64,000 bases of DNA from assembly GCF_022095615.2 (NCBI RefSeq), contig NZ_CP155559.1, positions 2,415,501 to 2,479,500 on the forward strand, read 5' to 3'. Shown piece after piece: positions 54,429 to 64,000 of this stretch. The translations under genes were made by a program, and so were the position numbers. Position 1 is the stretch's first letter. Each line of letters opens with the position of its first letter. This DNA comes from Bacillus thuringiensis (GTDB lineage: Bacteria; Bacillota; Bacilli; Bacillales; Bacillaceae_G). The notes below the pieces were generated by a model. It searched no databases, was not told the DNA's origin, and saw nothing but the letters and a program-made list of their open reading frames with translations.

Positions 54429-55280
54429 ATGAAATTAATCGCAATTGATTTAGATGGAACTCTTCTTTCGGGGAATAAAATGATTAGTAAAGAAAATGCA
54501 GAAGCAATTCGAAAATGTCAGGAAGCTGGTCATGTTGTTGCAATTTGTACAGGACGTTCTATCGTCGACATTGAACGATTGTTGTTAGAAGTTAATTTAG
54601 ATTGTCCAATTATCGCGGAAAATGGTGCACTTATATATAAAGATAAAAAAATGATGAAGAGATATCCAATTCAAAATATGCAGGCACTTGAGATTGTAGA
54701 CTATCTTGAAGAGAATGGCTTATATTATCAGCTTTATACTAATAAAGGTGTATATGTACCAGATTATGGAGTAGAGAGTGTGCGTAATGAGATAGAATAT
54801 GTGAAGAATTCAAAAGAAAATTTTGATTTGAAAGAGTTAGAAACGATTGCAGCATTATATCTTGAACATACAGCATTTCATAGTGCAGAAAGTTGTAAAC
54901 CAATTGTAGAAACTGATATACATGTGCATAAGCTTTTACCATTTTCTTATGACATAGAAAAATTAAAAAAGTTAAAAGCAGCGTTTCTGCATAATACTGA
55001 TTTAGCAATTACATCTTCGTATTGGCATAATTTAGAGATTAATCACCGAGACGCTCAAAAAGGAAATGGATTATATACTTTAGCAGAACATCTGAATATT
55101 CCAGTTGAAAATACTGTAGCGATAGGTGATGGGCTAAACGATGTATCGATGATGGAAAAAGCAAACATATCAATTGCAATGGGGAACGCAGTCGAAGAAA
55201 TAAAAGCGATGTGTCAATACGAAACCTTATCAAATGAAGAACATGGTGTTGCACATGCTTTATATAAATATATAATGTAA
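54429..55280 (+). CDS. Cof-type HAD phosphatase
   Basis: 283 residues. Motif I IDLDGTLL at residues 5-12, motif II CTGRS at about 40, Lys in motif III (NHRDAQKGNGL), and motif IV AIGDGLNDVSMMEKA. The cap is the C2B type of Cof phosphatases, which hydrolyse sugar phosphates or flavin precursors. GAAAGTGGTG precedes ATG. Confidence 0.92.
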   Translation: MKLIAIDLDGTLLSGNKMISKENAEAIRKCQEAGHVVAICTGRSIVDIERLLLEVNLDCPIIAENGALIYKDKKMMKRYPIQNMQALEIVDYLEENGLYYQLYTNKGVYVPDYGVESVRNEIEYVKNSKENFDLKELETIAALYLEHTAFHSAESCKPIVETDIHVHKLLPFSYDIEKLKKLKAAFLHNTDLAITSSYWHNLEINHRDAQKGNGLYTLAEHLNIPVENTVAIGDGLNDVSMMEKANISIAMGNAVEEIKAMCQYETLSNEEHGVAHALYKYIM

Positions 55281-55282
55281 TA

Positions 55283-55322
55283 AAAAAAGAAAAAAGAATC
55301 TACATAGATTCTTTTTTCTTTT
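55283..55322 (+). terminator. Bidirectional terminator
   Basis: AAAGAATCTA pairs with TAGATTCTTT with A- and T-runs outside. Confidence 0.88.
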
Positions 55323-55690
55323 TATTAGGGGTAAGGTATTCTATGAGATTCATAGAAGCCTTATTACATTTTATTATATAGAATATACTGGAATAAATGT
55401 TTATATTTTTCAAAATAATTGTGAAAATTTTATGAACTTTATATTTTTTGTATTTTTATACTACTAAAAGTGGTGTATATGACTCTTATATCAAAACCAT
55501 GTGTAGCTGAGCAAAATACAAATGAATTGAAGGTTTATTTTTTATACAAATTTTTTTGGTTTTTAATTGAAAAATAAAATTTGTTCGAATAATTATTCTA
55601 CAGCTATATACCTATACGCACATTCTTCGTATAATGGAGAAGTATAAATTTTGAATTTGTATTAATTTTACATATTGAGGTGAAAAAGGA
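55323..55690. other. AT-rich promoter region of the sensor kinase
   Basis: About 370 bases with no credible gene. Very AT-rich. It must carry the kinase promoter, but I could not assign boxes safely. Confidence 0.3.
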
Positions 55691-57478
55691 ATGAATGCGC
55701 GGCTAATGGAACTTATTGATGTGAGTACAATAGAAACCATGGCAGAACAGTTTTATAAATTAACCAACATATCACATCAACTTCTTGATGCTGAAAAAGA
55801 ATGTATATTTTCTTTTGGAATAAATGAGACGAAAATATGTAAACTTCCCAAAATTGAAATCCCCATTTTTTTATACAATCAACATCTAGGATCTTTTGTA
55901 GTATGGTCAAACAAAAGCGAAATTTTCAATTGTCAAAAATACTTTGAAATGCTTTCAAATCTAATTATTGATGGATCAACAAAGGTATTTCAAAGTCAAA
56001 ATACCACGTTACTTTCTAGAAAAGAGGAGGAACTACATACGATTTTACAAAACATGCCTGTTATGGTTGATGCGCTTGATTATAATGGAGATTTTGTTTT
56101 GTGGAATCGGGAGTGTGAAATTGTAACAGGTTATACGGCCGAAGAAATAATAGGGAATCCAAATGCACTTCAGTTATTGTATCCTGATCATAATTATCGT
56201 CAGCAAATACAAACGAAATTTTTAACTTGTGGAAAAAATTTCAGAGATTGGGAAATGCACTTAACATGTAAAAATGGTGAAACCAAAACAATCATGTGGT
56301 CCAATATATCAGAACAGTTTCCTGTAACGGGATATAGCTACTGGGCTGTCGGTGTAGATATTACACATTTAAAAGCGATAGAAGAGCAGTTAAAACAACA
56401 AACGTCTGAATTGGAATTGATTTTTAAAGCGTTACCAGATTTATGTTTCTTAACAGAAGATGATGGCACAATTATAGATTATAAAGCCGGATCCCCTTCA
56501 AAGTTTTACGTTCCGGCAGAAGCTTTTATGGGGAAAAAGTTTTTCGAAGTATTACCATCTCCAGTTGCACAGCAGTTCCAGGAGGCAATTCATCAAGTGA
56601 AGGAAAAAGGAACGAATGTCATTGTTGAATATCCACTTACAATTACTGGGAGCGTCGATTTCTTTGAAGCTAGATGCTTACCATTATTACATGATAAAAT
56701 TATGATCATTGTACGCGATATTACAGAACGGAAAAAGACAGAAGAATTGCTAAATAAATCAGATACACTTGCAGCAATCGGTCAATTAGCAGCTGGTGTT
56801 GCTCATGAAGTGAGGAACCCATTAACAGTCATTAAAGGGTTTATACAGTTATTCCAAATTAATAAAGAGGATCAAGAAAAATATTTTGATCTTATGCTTT
56901 CTGAAATTGAAAGAATAGAAGCGATTCTCCAAGAGTTTTTATCAATTGCTAAAACAGATGAAATGAATACAGAACAAAAAAATATTTATCAAATTTATAA
57001 AAATGTCGTATCGTTAATGAATACAAAAGCAATTATGACAAATATTCAAGTCGAATTATATGCAGAATCCAACGATATAAATATTGAATGCTCAGAAAAT
57101 CAATTGAAACAAGTATTTATTAATATTTTGCAAAATTCTATCGAAGCTATGCCAAATGGTGGAAAGATTACAATTCACATAAAAGAAATAAACGATGATG
57201 GTGTCATTATTCATGTAATTGATGAAGGAATAGGAATACCTGAAGAAAGAATTAAGAGATTAGGTGAGCCTTTTTATAGTACGAAAGAAAAAGGTACTGG
57301 TATTGGATTAATGTTAAGTTATAAAATTATTGAAAGTCACCAAGGGAATATAAGTATTATGAGTGAGGTTGGTGTCGGTACAACAGTAACGATTTACTTG
57401 CCGAAAGTTCAGAGTAAAGAATCTCTATCAAATTGTGATGATAGATGTATATCGATACGTTCTAGTATTAACTCTTAA
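55691..57478 (+). CDS. PocR/PAS sensor histidine kinase (sporulation-kinase type)
   Basis: 595 residues, no membrane helix. A PocR-like ligand domain (about 1-95), PAS domain 1 (about 110-230, ending with the PAC block SYWAVGVDITHLKAIEEQL), PAS 2 (about 245-350), a HisKA with phospho-His in AAGVAHEVRNPLTVIKGF at about 371, and an HATPase with N, G1 and G2 boxes (NILQNSIEAMPNGG, DEGIGIPEE, GTGIGL). The kinase end resembles KinA/KinE-type enzymes that feed Spo0F. AGGTG precedes ATG. No response regulator beside it, as expected for an orphan sporulation kinase. Confidence 0.88.
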   Translation: MNARLMELIDVSTIETMAEQFYKLTNISHQLLDAEKECIFSFGINETKICKLPKIEIPIFLYNQHLGSFVVWSNKSEIFNCQKYFEMLSNLIIDGSTKVFQSQNTTLLSRKEEELHTILQNMPVMVDALDYNGDFVLWNRECEIVTGYTAEEIIGNPNALQLLYPDHNYRQQIQTKFLTCGKNFRDWEMHLTCKNGETKTIMWSNISEQFPVTGYSYWAVGVDITHLKAIEEQLKQQTSELELIFKALPDLCFLTEDDGTIIDYKAGSPSKFYVPAEAFMGKKFFEVLPSPVAQQFQEAIHQVKEKGTNVIVEYPLTITGSVDFFEARCLPLLHDKIMIIVRDITERKKTEELLNKSDTLAAIGQLAAGVAHEVRNPLTVIKGFIQLFQINKEDQEKYFDLMLSEIERIEAILQEFLSIAKTDEMNTEQKNIYQIYKNVVSLMNTKAIMTNIQVELYAESNDINIECSENQLKQVFINILQNSIEAMPNGGKITIHIKEINDDGVIIHVIDEGIGIPEERIKRLGEPFYSTKEKGTGIGLMLSYKIIESHQGNISIMSEVGVGTTVTIYLPKVQSKESLSNCDDRCISIRSSINS

Positions 57479-57488
57479 ATAAACGATT

Positions 57489-57530
57489 AAATACCCAATG
57501 AAAAAAACTTTTTTCATTGGGTATTTTTAT
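57489..57530 (+). terminator. Rho-independent terminator
   Basis: AAATACCCAATG pairs with CATTGGGTATTT with A-run before and T-run after, so probably bidirectional. Confidence 0.9.
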
Positions 57531-57697
57531 ATTTAATTTAGTAAACTTTACCTTTTCTTAACCTTTGTTTTAATTTCTATTAAGTTTTTATCGGTATATT
57601 AATATTTGTGCAAAGTAATGCATAGAAAATGTGCATTATTTTTAATATATAGATTCAATTATTATTAGAAATACTGTAAGGAGGAGATTATGACAAG

Positions 57698-59812
57698 GTG
57701 AAAAAGCAAGAAGGGAAAACAGGTAGAGCAATACCGACGCGGTTAAATATTTTATTTCTTTGTGTATTTTTATTGTTTTCTACAATGATTATAAAGTTAG
57801 GGAAAGTACAAATTATCGATAGTGAGACCTATAAAAATGAAGTGAAAAAGAGAGAAAATGCAACTGTGAGTCTTTCCGTCCCGCGCGGGAAAATATTTGA
57901 TCGCGAAGGGAATCCAGTTGTTGACAATAAATCTTTACGCACAATCACGTACACGAAGATGAAAGGCGTAAAATCAGAAGATATATTACAAACTGCAAGA
58001 CAACTTGCAGACATAATTGAAATGCCACAAGAAGATATAGATAAACTAACTGAGACGGATAAGAAAGATTTTTGGATGCAATTAAATCCGACACTAACCG
58101 AAGAATTAGTATCTAAAAAAGAAATAAATAAGTTCAAAGATAAAGATATTACCGGGAAAAATCTAGATAAAAAAATAGAAGAGTTAAAAAGAAAACGAGT
58201 TACAGATAAGAATCTTCAGGAATTAACAGATAAAGATATAAAAGTATTAGCTATTAAAAGTAAGATGACTTCTGGTTATCAAATGGCTCCTCAAATTATT
58301 AAAAAAGATGTTAGTGAAAAGGAATTTACTATAATTAGTGAAGGTTTAGCGAATTTCCCAGGTGTAGATGTATCGGTTGATTGGGAGAGAGTGTATGTAA
58401 ATGATGGATTATTCCGATCCGTTCTTGGAAATGTTTCTAATTCCGATGAAGGGTTACCAAGTGAACGATTAGATTATTACTTGGTACGTGATTATAGCCG
58501 AAATGATAGGATTGGAAAAAGTTACATCGAGCAGCAATACGAAGATGTACTTCATGGTACAAAAAAAGAAGTAAGAAGCGTTGCCGATAAACAAGGTACT
58601 ACAATTAGAACGGAAACAATTTCTGAGGGAAAGAGCGGTAAGAACTTAACTTTAACAATAGATATGGAGCTGCAGAAAAAAGTAGAAGAAAGTATAGAAA
58701 AAATATTAAAGGCATATAAAGGATCAGAATCCATGTTGGACCGTGCTTTCGTTGTAATGATGAATCCGAAAAACGGACAAGTATTATCAATGGCCGGGAA
58801 AAGACTTGTAGAAAAAGACGGGAAAACAGAAGTTGAAGACTATGCATTAGGTACAATGACTAGTTCATATGAGCTGGGATCAACAGTGAAAGGTGCGACA
58901 GTTTTAACTGGATTTGAAACGAAAGCGATATCACCAGGTACTAATTTTTATGATGCACCTATGAAGTTTAAAGGTACTAAGGAGAAGAAGTCTTGGAAAA
59001 ATTTTGGGGATATAGACGACCTAAGAGCGCTACAAGTTTCTTCAAACGTGTATATGTTTAATATAGCATTAAAAATTGCAGGTGTGGATTATGTGAAAAA
59101 TAGTTCATTAAATATTAAACAGGAGTATTTTGATAAAATGAGGTATTATTTCAGGCAATTTGGATTAGGTGTTCCAACCGGTATCGATTTACCGAATGAA
59201 ACAGCTGGACAAATTGGTAAAAAAGATAATCAGCCTGGTTTCTTATTAGATTATTCTATTGGACAATATGATACATATACACCACTTCAGCTTGTACAGT
59301 ATATTTCAACAATCGCAAACGGTGGATATCGTATGAAGCCACAAATTGTTCAAGAAGTAAGAGAGCAAACGTCGCAAAAAGATGAGATTGGTAAAGTTGT
59401 GCATGCAGTAGAACCAATCGTTTTAAATAAAATTGATATGAAAGAGGAATATATAAATCAAGTAAAAGAAGGATTTAGAAAGGTATTCCAAGAGGGTGAT
59501 GGAACAGGAGTAAGGGCGTTCCAAAAAGCATCGTATAAACCAGCAGGTAAAACAGGGACAGCACAGACAGTATACGGTGGAGAAAGTGATATTGGAAGGA
59601 ATGAAAAGGGAGAGAGAAGAGAATGTTATAATTTAACGTTAGCAGGATATGCGCCATATGATAATCCGGAAGTAGCATTTTCTGTAGTTGTGCCATGGGT
59701 TATTAATGATAAATCTGGCATTAACTCTGATATCGGAAAAGAAGTTTTAGATGCTTATTTTGAATTGAAAACCAATCGATTATCTGGGGAAGTGTCAAAA
59801 GTAGAAAATTAA
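57698..59812 (+). CDS. Class B penicillin-binding protein (PBP2A/PbpH-like transpeptidase)
   Basis: 704 residues. Short cytoplasmic start, one membrane helix (about 18-37), PBP dimer domain with SVPRGKIFDREGNPV, then the transpeptidase with SxxK (STVK, about 395), SxN (SSN, about 447) and KTGTAQT at about 616. It cross-links peptidoglycan for elongation, a beta-lactam target. The AAGGAGGAG site fits an ATG at 57690 that reads only M-T-R-stop and overlaps the GTG. Either a tiny leader couples translation or one base was lost and the native start was that ATG. Confidence 0.9.
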   Translation: MKKQEGKTGRAIPTRLNILFLCVFLLFSTMIIKLGKVQIIDSETYKNEVKKRENATVSLSVPRGKIFDREGNPVVDNKSLRTITYTKMKGVKSEDILQTARQLADIIEMPQEDIDKLTETDKKDFWMQLNPTLTEELVSKKEINKFKDKDITGKNLDKKIEELKRKRVTDKNLQELTDKDIKVLAIKSKMTSGYQMAPQIIKKDVSEKEFTIISEGLANFPGVDVSVDWERVYVNDGLFRSVLGNVSNSDEGLPSERLDYYLVRDYSRNDRIGKSYIEQQYEDVLHGTKKEVRSVADKQGTTIRTETISEGKSGKNLTLTIDMELQKKVEESIEKILKAYKGSESMLDRAFVVMMNPKNGQVLSMAGKRLVEKDGKTEVEDYALGTMTSSYELGSTVKGATVLTGFETKAISPGTNFYDAPMKFKGTKEKKSWKNFGDIDDLRALQVSSNVYMFNIALKIAGVDYVKNSSLNIKQEYFDKMRYYFRQFGLGVPTGIDLPNETAGQIGKKDNQPGFLLDYSIGQYDTYTPLQLVQYISTIANGGYRMKPQIVQEVREQTSQKDEIGKVVHAVEPIVLNKIDMKEEYINQVKEGFRKVFQEGDGTGVRAFQKASYKPAGKTGTAQTVYGGESDIGRNEKGERRECYNLTLAGYAPYDNPEVAFSVVVPWVINDKSGINSDIGKEVLDAYFELKTNRLSGEVSKVEN

Positions 59813-59820
59813 ATACTGTG

Positions 59821-59860
59821 AAACGTCTCTAGTGTGTATATAAACTAGAGACGTTTTAAT
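59821..59860 (+). terminator. Rho-independent terminator
   Basis: AAACGTCTCTAGT pairs with ACTAGAGACGTTT and is followed by TAATATAG. Confidence 0.85.
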
Positions 59861-59940
59861 ATAGAAATAGACTGAAAATTAGGTGTGAAATTAATCTATT
59901 AATTATTCACGTTTTATAAAATAAATCATATATTGATAGC

Positions 59941-60026
59941 ATAGGACAAGCTGAAATGCTTATTCTAACCTCACAGAACACTCCTTATCACGGTTAGGCA
60001 TCTACTTATGTAGATGCCTTTTTTAT
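59941..60026 (+). ncRNA. Candidate small RNA 2 (sister of 45716-45800)
   Basis: TATATT at 59929-59934 with TTCACG 17 bases before it. Then hairpins AGCAT/ATGCT, CTAACC/GGTTAG (loop with AGAACACTCCTTATCAC), and GGCATCTA/TAGATGCC ending in TTTTTT. The region shares CATATATT, AGGACAAG, the TATCAC loop and the CATCTA-TTA terminator loop with the first copy, while paired bases differ in a compensating way. No ORF. Confidence 0.6.
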
Positions 60027-60151
60027 GTTAATAACTGATAATTATTTATCAACCTAATGTAGTAAGTACATTAGGACTATTAGAGCAAGATTGACTGTAA
60101 TAATTACAGTATGATTAATAAGATCATTGAATTGTAAGGAGTGAGAAATAA

Positions 60152-61330
60152 GTGCTAAATATTTTAGTGGTTAATTTTCCGGCAGAGGGACATGTAAATC
60201 CTACATTAAGTTTAGTCAAAGCCTTTACTGAACGGGGGGATCACGTACATTATGTTACAACAGAACACTTTAAAGGCAGAATTGAAGATTTGGGAGCTAC
60301 TGTATATACCCATTCAGATTTATTAAAGGATATTTCTATTGATACTGAAACTTCAGATGGACTGAACTCTTTCTTTCATGTACACGTTCAAACTTCTTTA
60401 TTTATATTAGAAATTACGAAACAATTATGTGAAAGTATAAATTTTGATTTCGTAATTTATGATATATTTGGTGCTGGAGAGTTAGTAAAGGAGTATTTAC
60501 AAATTCCAGGTATAGTTTCTTCTCCTATATTTTTAATTCCTACTGAATTTTTGGAGACTTTACCTTTTCATCCTAATGCAAAAAAACAATTCCGACCTGA
60601 TGAACTTTCTAAAAAGTTACTATATCAAATGGAAAGTGAGTTTGGAGTAAAGCCTAAAAATAATCTTCAATTTATGCATAACAAGGGAGATGTTACTCTC
60701 GTGTACACAAGTCGTTATTTCCAACCTAATAGCGATTTGTTCGGAGAAAATAACATTTTTATTGGGCCGAGTATTTCAACGCGTAAAACAAATGTTGAAT
60801 TTCCACTTGAATCGCTTAAAGATAAGAAAGTTATTTATATTTCAATGGGAACACTGCTTGAAGGAATCGAACCATTCTTTAATACTTGCATTGATACTTT
60901 CTCGGATTTTGATGGGATAGTTGTAATCGCAATTGGTGATAGAAATGATCGTTCTAAAATTAAGAAAGCGCCAGACAATTTTATAATTGCTTCATACGTA
61001 CCTCAATCAGAAGTATTAAGTGAAGCAGATGTTTTTATTACACATGGCGGCATGAATAGCGTACACGATGCTATTTATTTTAATGTCCCATTTGTTATAA
61101 TTCCACATGATAAAGACCAGCCAATGATAGCACAAAGATTAACCGAATTAGAAGCAGCACATAGGTTATTGAAAGAGTATGTTAATGTGCAAACTTTAAA
61201 AGAAGCAGTAACAGACGTTCTTTCAAATGAAAAGTATAAGCATGGTATACGAAAACTGAAAGATAGTTTTTCAGAATGTGGTGGTTCAAAAGAAGCGATC
61301 GCAGTTATTAAATCTCTTTTAAATAAATAG
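60152..61330 (+). CDS. MGT family macrolide/small-molecule glycosyltransferase (YjiC-like)
   Basis: 392 residues from GTG 60152 with AAGGAGTGAG ahead. GT1 fold: N-terminal acceptor half (VNFPAEGHVNPTLSLVKAF) and C-terminal UDP-sugar half (THGGMNSVHDAIYFNVPF, then DKDQPMIAQRL). It transfers a sugar, usually glucose, to macrolides, flavonoids or other phenols, inactivating them. Cytoplasmic, stand-alone. Confidence 0.9.
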   Translation: MLNILVVNFPAEGHVNPTLSLVKAFTERGDHVHYVTTEHFKGRIEDLGATVYTHSDLLKDISIDTETSDGLNSFFHVHVQTSLFILEITKQLCESINFDFVIYDIFGAGELVKEYLQIPGIVSSPIFLIPTEFLETLPFHPNAKKQFRPDELSKKLLYQMESEFGVKPKNNLQFMHNKGDVTLVYTSRYFQPNSDLFGENNIFIGPSISTRKTNVEFPLESLKDKKVIYISMGTLLEGIEPFFNTCIDTFSDFDGIVVIAIGDRNDRSKIKKAPDNFIIASYVPQSEVLSEADVFITHGGMNSVHDAIYFNVPFVIIPHDKDQPMIAQRLTELEAAHRLLKEYVNVQTLKEAVTDVLSNEKYKHGIRKLKDSFSECGGSKEAIAVIKSLLNK

Positions 61331-61336
61331 TGTGGA

Positions 61337-61380
61337 TAATATAAAAGCATAGAGGCTCTACCTTTATGCTTTTATATTAT
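61337..61380. terminator. Bidirectional terminator between convergent genes
   Basis: TAATATAAAAGCATA pairs with TATGCTTTTATATTA. It serves both the MGT gene and the racemase gene. Confidence 0.88.
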
Positions 61381-62060
61381 TATCCTGCAAATTGCACAGC
61401 AGTATTTGCATGTAAAAAAGCAGTATCAAAAACAGGTACAGTAAGGTCGTTTTGAGAAATAAGCAAAGGAATTTCAGTACATCCTAGTAATATGCCTTCT
61501 GCACCATTTTGAATTAATGATTTTGTAATTTGTAATAGCTTTTCTTTAGATGTTTCTGAAATAATTCCTTTACTTAATTCATTTAAAATAACATGATGAA
61601 TAAAATTTCTTTCCTCTTTATTTGGAATGATTGTCTCAATATTATAATTCGCTAGACGTGATTTATAGAAGTCTTGTTCCATCGTTTGTTTCGTTCCTAA
61701 TAGTCCAATACGTTTTATATTCTGTTCTACCATTTTCTTTGCACTTACATCACCGATGTGAAGGAGCGGTATTGATATTGCCTGTTCTACGTCTTCAGCA
61801 AATAAATGGACCGTATTGGAACACATTAATAAACATTCAGCTCCCGATTTTTCAACCTTTTTGGCAACTGTGACTAACTCGTTTTTCACTTCTTCATATT
61901 GATGGTTTTGTAATAAAGTAGTTACTTCACCAAAGTCCATACTATATAAAACAAGCTTCGCATTTTGATCGTATTGAGAGAGTGTAAGTGTATTAATATG
62001 TTTATAGTATAACGATGTAGATTCCCAACTTAGTCCACCAATTAAACCGATTACTTTCAT
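61380..62060 (-). CDS. Aspartate/glutamate racemase family protein
   Basis: 226 residues. Begins MKVIGLIGGLSWESTSLYY; the two catalytic cysteines are in LMCSNTVH (about 80) and LLGCTEIPLL (about 193). It resembles the YgeA-like amino-acid racemase group that interconverts L and D forms without PLP. GGGAGGAA precedes ATG. Confidence 0.9.
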   Translation of the reverse strand: MKVIGLIGGLSWESTSLYYKHINTLTLSQYDQNAKLVLYSMDFGEVTTLLQNHQYEEVKNELVTVAKKVEKSGAECLLMCSNTVHLFAEDVEQAISIPLLHIGDVSAKKMVEQNIKRIGLLGTKQTMEQDFYKSRLANYNIETIIPNKEERNFIHHVILNELSKGIISETSKEKLLQITKSLIQNGAEGILLGCTEIPLLISQNDLTVPVFDTAFLHANTAVQFAG

Positions 62061-62214
62061 CGTACATTCCTCCCGTAACTATTTTGAATTTATTATTTCA
62101 TAATTCCGATAAGAATACAATGATTTAAATGTGCCGTTAAACGAAAAATAAAAATAATTAGAAAAGTGTTGAAATTTACACTTATAAGTGCCATAATACG
62201 AATTACAAATTAAT

Positions 62215-62380
62215 ACTTATCCAGAGAGGTGGAGGGTACGGCCCTACGAAACCTCAGCAACCCCTATGTAAATTTATAGGAAGGTGCTAATTCCGCAAAG
62301 GACACAATGTGTTTTTTGGAAGATAAGAGGATTCTTGAACGTGAAAGAAAATGACCTCTTATATAAGAGGTCATTTTTTG
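62215..62380 (+). promoter_or_regulatory. SAM-I (S-box) riboswitch with terminator
   Basis: The S-box core is clear: CTTATCCAGAGAGGTGGAGG, then GAAACCTCAGCAACC, AAGGTGCTAATTCC and the closing GATAAG. The expression platform is a terminator (GACCTCTTAT/ATAAGAGGTC, TTTTTT). The P1 strand ATAAGAGG (62323-62330) can instead pair with CCTCTTAT (62354-62361) as antiterminator. High S-adenosylmethionine should stop transcription of the ECF genes. Confidence 0.95.
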
Positions 62381-62450
62381 TTGTATAGAAAGGGAGTGTC
62401 AATGCATAATTCATTTTCAAAATAAATATAGAGTAATAAAAGTTGACTAA

Positions 62451-63017
<567 letters not shown>

Positions 63018-63027
63018 GGATGTTAAC

Positions 63028-64000
63028 ATGCAACCAATTATTTCTTTTGAACAATTCAGCTTTCAATATGAGCATGCGGCGCAGCCTACTGTAAAAGACA
63101 TTACTTTTCATATATATCCTGGGGAAAAAGTATTAATTGCTGGACGTAGTGGTTCAGGGAAGTCAACGTTAGCTCATTGTATCAATGGGCTAATCCCGTT
63201 TTCTTATGGGGGGATTAGTACTGGTAATATTTTAATTGCCGGAAAAGACCCAAGGAAAGGGAGTATTTTTGAACAGAGTAAACAGATAGGAACAATTTTG
63301 CAAGATCAAGATGCTCAATTTATTGGTCTTACAGTAGAAGAAGATGTAGCTTTTTATTTAGAAAATGAATGTGTAAATCAAAACACTATGAAAAAAATTG
63401 TTTCAGACTCATTAAAAAAGGTAAAGATGCATTCTTTTCATAAACAAAGTCCACATGTATTATCAGGGGGGCAAAAACAAACTGTTTCTCTAGCAGGGTT
63501 GTTAACAACAAATGCCGATATATTATTATTTGATGAACCTTTAGCGAATTTAGATCCTGTAAGTAGCGTACATACAATAGAACTTATTAAAGATATACAC
63601 AAACAATATAATAAAACAATTGTAATTATTGAACACCGAATAGAAGAAATGTTAAATCTGGATTTAGATAAAATCATTTTAATGGATGAAGGGGAAATTG
63701 TTGCGATAGGCACTCCAGAAGAGATTTTAACGTCAAATATATTACCATCTATCGGCTTAAGAGAACCTATGTACATAGAAGGATTAAAGAGATTACCTTT
63801 TGATAGTAATAATGCCGTAATATATCCACTTGAAAATCTTCAAAGAGAAAGTGTAAGTAGCGCAATAAATGAGTGGATGGAGAAGCAAATTTTTTGTAAA
63901 AGCACTCCTACAGACAAAGAATTATTGAAAGTAGAAAATTTGTCGTTCTCCTATCCTAATAAACAAAAAGTATTAGACAATGTAAATTTCTCAATAAAAG
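63028..64000 (+). CDS. ECF transporter ATP-binding protein, tandem ABC domains (partial)
   Basis: Open to the window end. The first ABC domain is complete: Walker A AGRSGSGKSTL, Q-loop ILQDQDAQFIG, signature VLSGGQKQ, Walker B ILLFDEPLANLD, H-loop IIEHR. A second domain begins KVENLSFSYPNKQKVLDNVNF and is cut off. Two fused ATPase halves are typical of the YkoD/UPF0397 partners; the T component should follow outside the window. TAGGGATG precedes ATG. Confidence 0.92.
   Translation, partial: MQPIISFEQFSFQYEHAAQPTVKDITFHIYPGEKVLIAGRSGSGKSTLAHCINGLIPFSYGGISTGNILIAGKDPRKGSIFEQSKQIGTILQDQDAQFIGLTVEEDVAFYLENECVNQNTMKKIVSDSLKKVKMHSFHKQSPHVLSGGQKQTVSLAGLLTTNADILLFDEPLANLDPVSSVHTIELIKDIHKQYNKTIVIIEHRIEEMLNLDLDKIILMDEGEIVAIGTPEEILTSNILPSIGLREPMYIEGLKRLPFDSNNAVIYPLENLQRESVSSAINEWMEKQIFCKSTPTDKELLKVENLSFSYPNKQKVLDNVNFSIK

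Overview
The window is from a member of the Bacillus cereus group. The evidence is the low GC content, strong AGGAGG ribosome sites, BclA-type exosporium collagen genes, an S-box riboswitch ahead of a UPF0397 ECF transporter, and many B. cereus-type membrane, DUF and prophage genes. It has three parts: a late prophage segment (about 1-31,090), an accessory island rich in spore-surface genes and mobile-element debris (about 31,090-41,700), and ordinary chromosome (about 42,000-64,000).

Prophage, 1-31,090. The left arm holds a phage sigma factor, then a block on the opposite strand (1,188-4,080) that looks like lysogenic-conversion cargo: a sulfotransferase, small membrane proteins and a MarR repressor with a clear palindromic operator. 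An ArpU-type late regulator follows. Next is a cos-type HK97-like siphophage late operon: HNH, small and large terminase, portal, prohead protease, capsid, connectors, major tail protein, tail chaperones with a -1 frameshift, tape measure, Dit, Tal/spike, XhlA, holin, amidase. The tape-measure gene is interrupted by two small ORF-less group I introns, and splicing is predicted to restore a 1,206-residue protein. Beyond the lysis genes lies a cassette with an FtsK/SpoIIIE-type ATPase and a replication-relaxation protein. It is bounded by a 44-bp duplication of the amidase 3' end, which suggests it arrived by recombination between lysins.

Accessory island, 31,090-41,700. It holds an orphan YolD-like gene, a glycosyltransferase between two Tn3/Tn4430-like terminal repeats, and a BclA-like collagen glycoprotein flanked by 128-bp direct repeats. 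Remnants of a Tn3 transposase and a GNAT acetyltransferase follow. Then come two more sulfotransferases around a TauE/SafE anion permease, a truncated second copy of the replication-relaxation gene, a DUF11 surface protein and a second collagen-like protein. Taken together, the glycosyltransferase, the three PAPS-type sulfotransferases (one in the prophage), the anion exporter and the collagen-like proteins suggest a mobile system for sulfating spore-surface or cell-surface glycans. This is inference.

Chromosome, 42,000-64,000. It starts with a stand-alone pPIWI_RE-like (Argonaute-related) protein that lacks its usual helicase and nuclease partners. Membrane and DUF proteins follow, then two cytochromes P450 (one divergent from a PadR regulator with a sharp operator) and an MFS-Vat antibiotic-resistance pair behind a transcription attenuator. 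After these come a cysteine dioxygenase, a HAD phosphatase, a PocR/PAS histidine kinase, a class B PBP, an MGT glycosyltransferase, an Asp/Glu racemase and an S-box-controlled ECF transporter cut by the window end. Two intergenic loci (about 45,716 and 59,941) appear to encode sister small RNAs that share promoter, loop motifs and terminator while their stems covary.

I saw no rRNA, tRNA, CRISPR array, integrase gene or prophage attachment site. The prophage left end lies outside the window.
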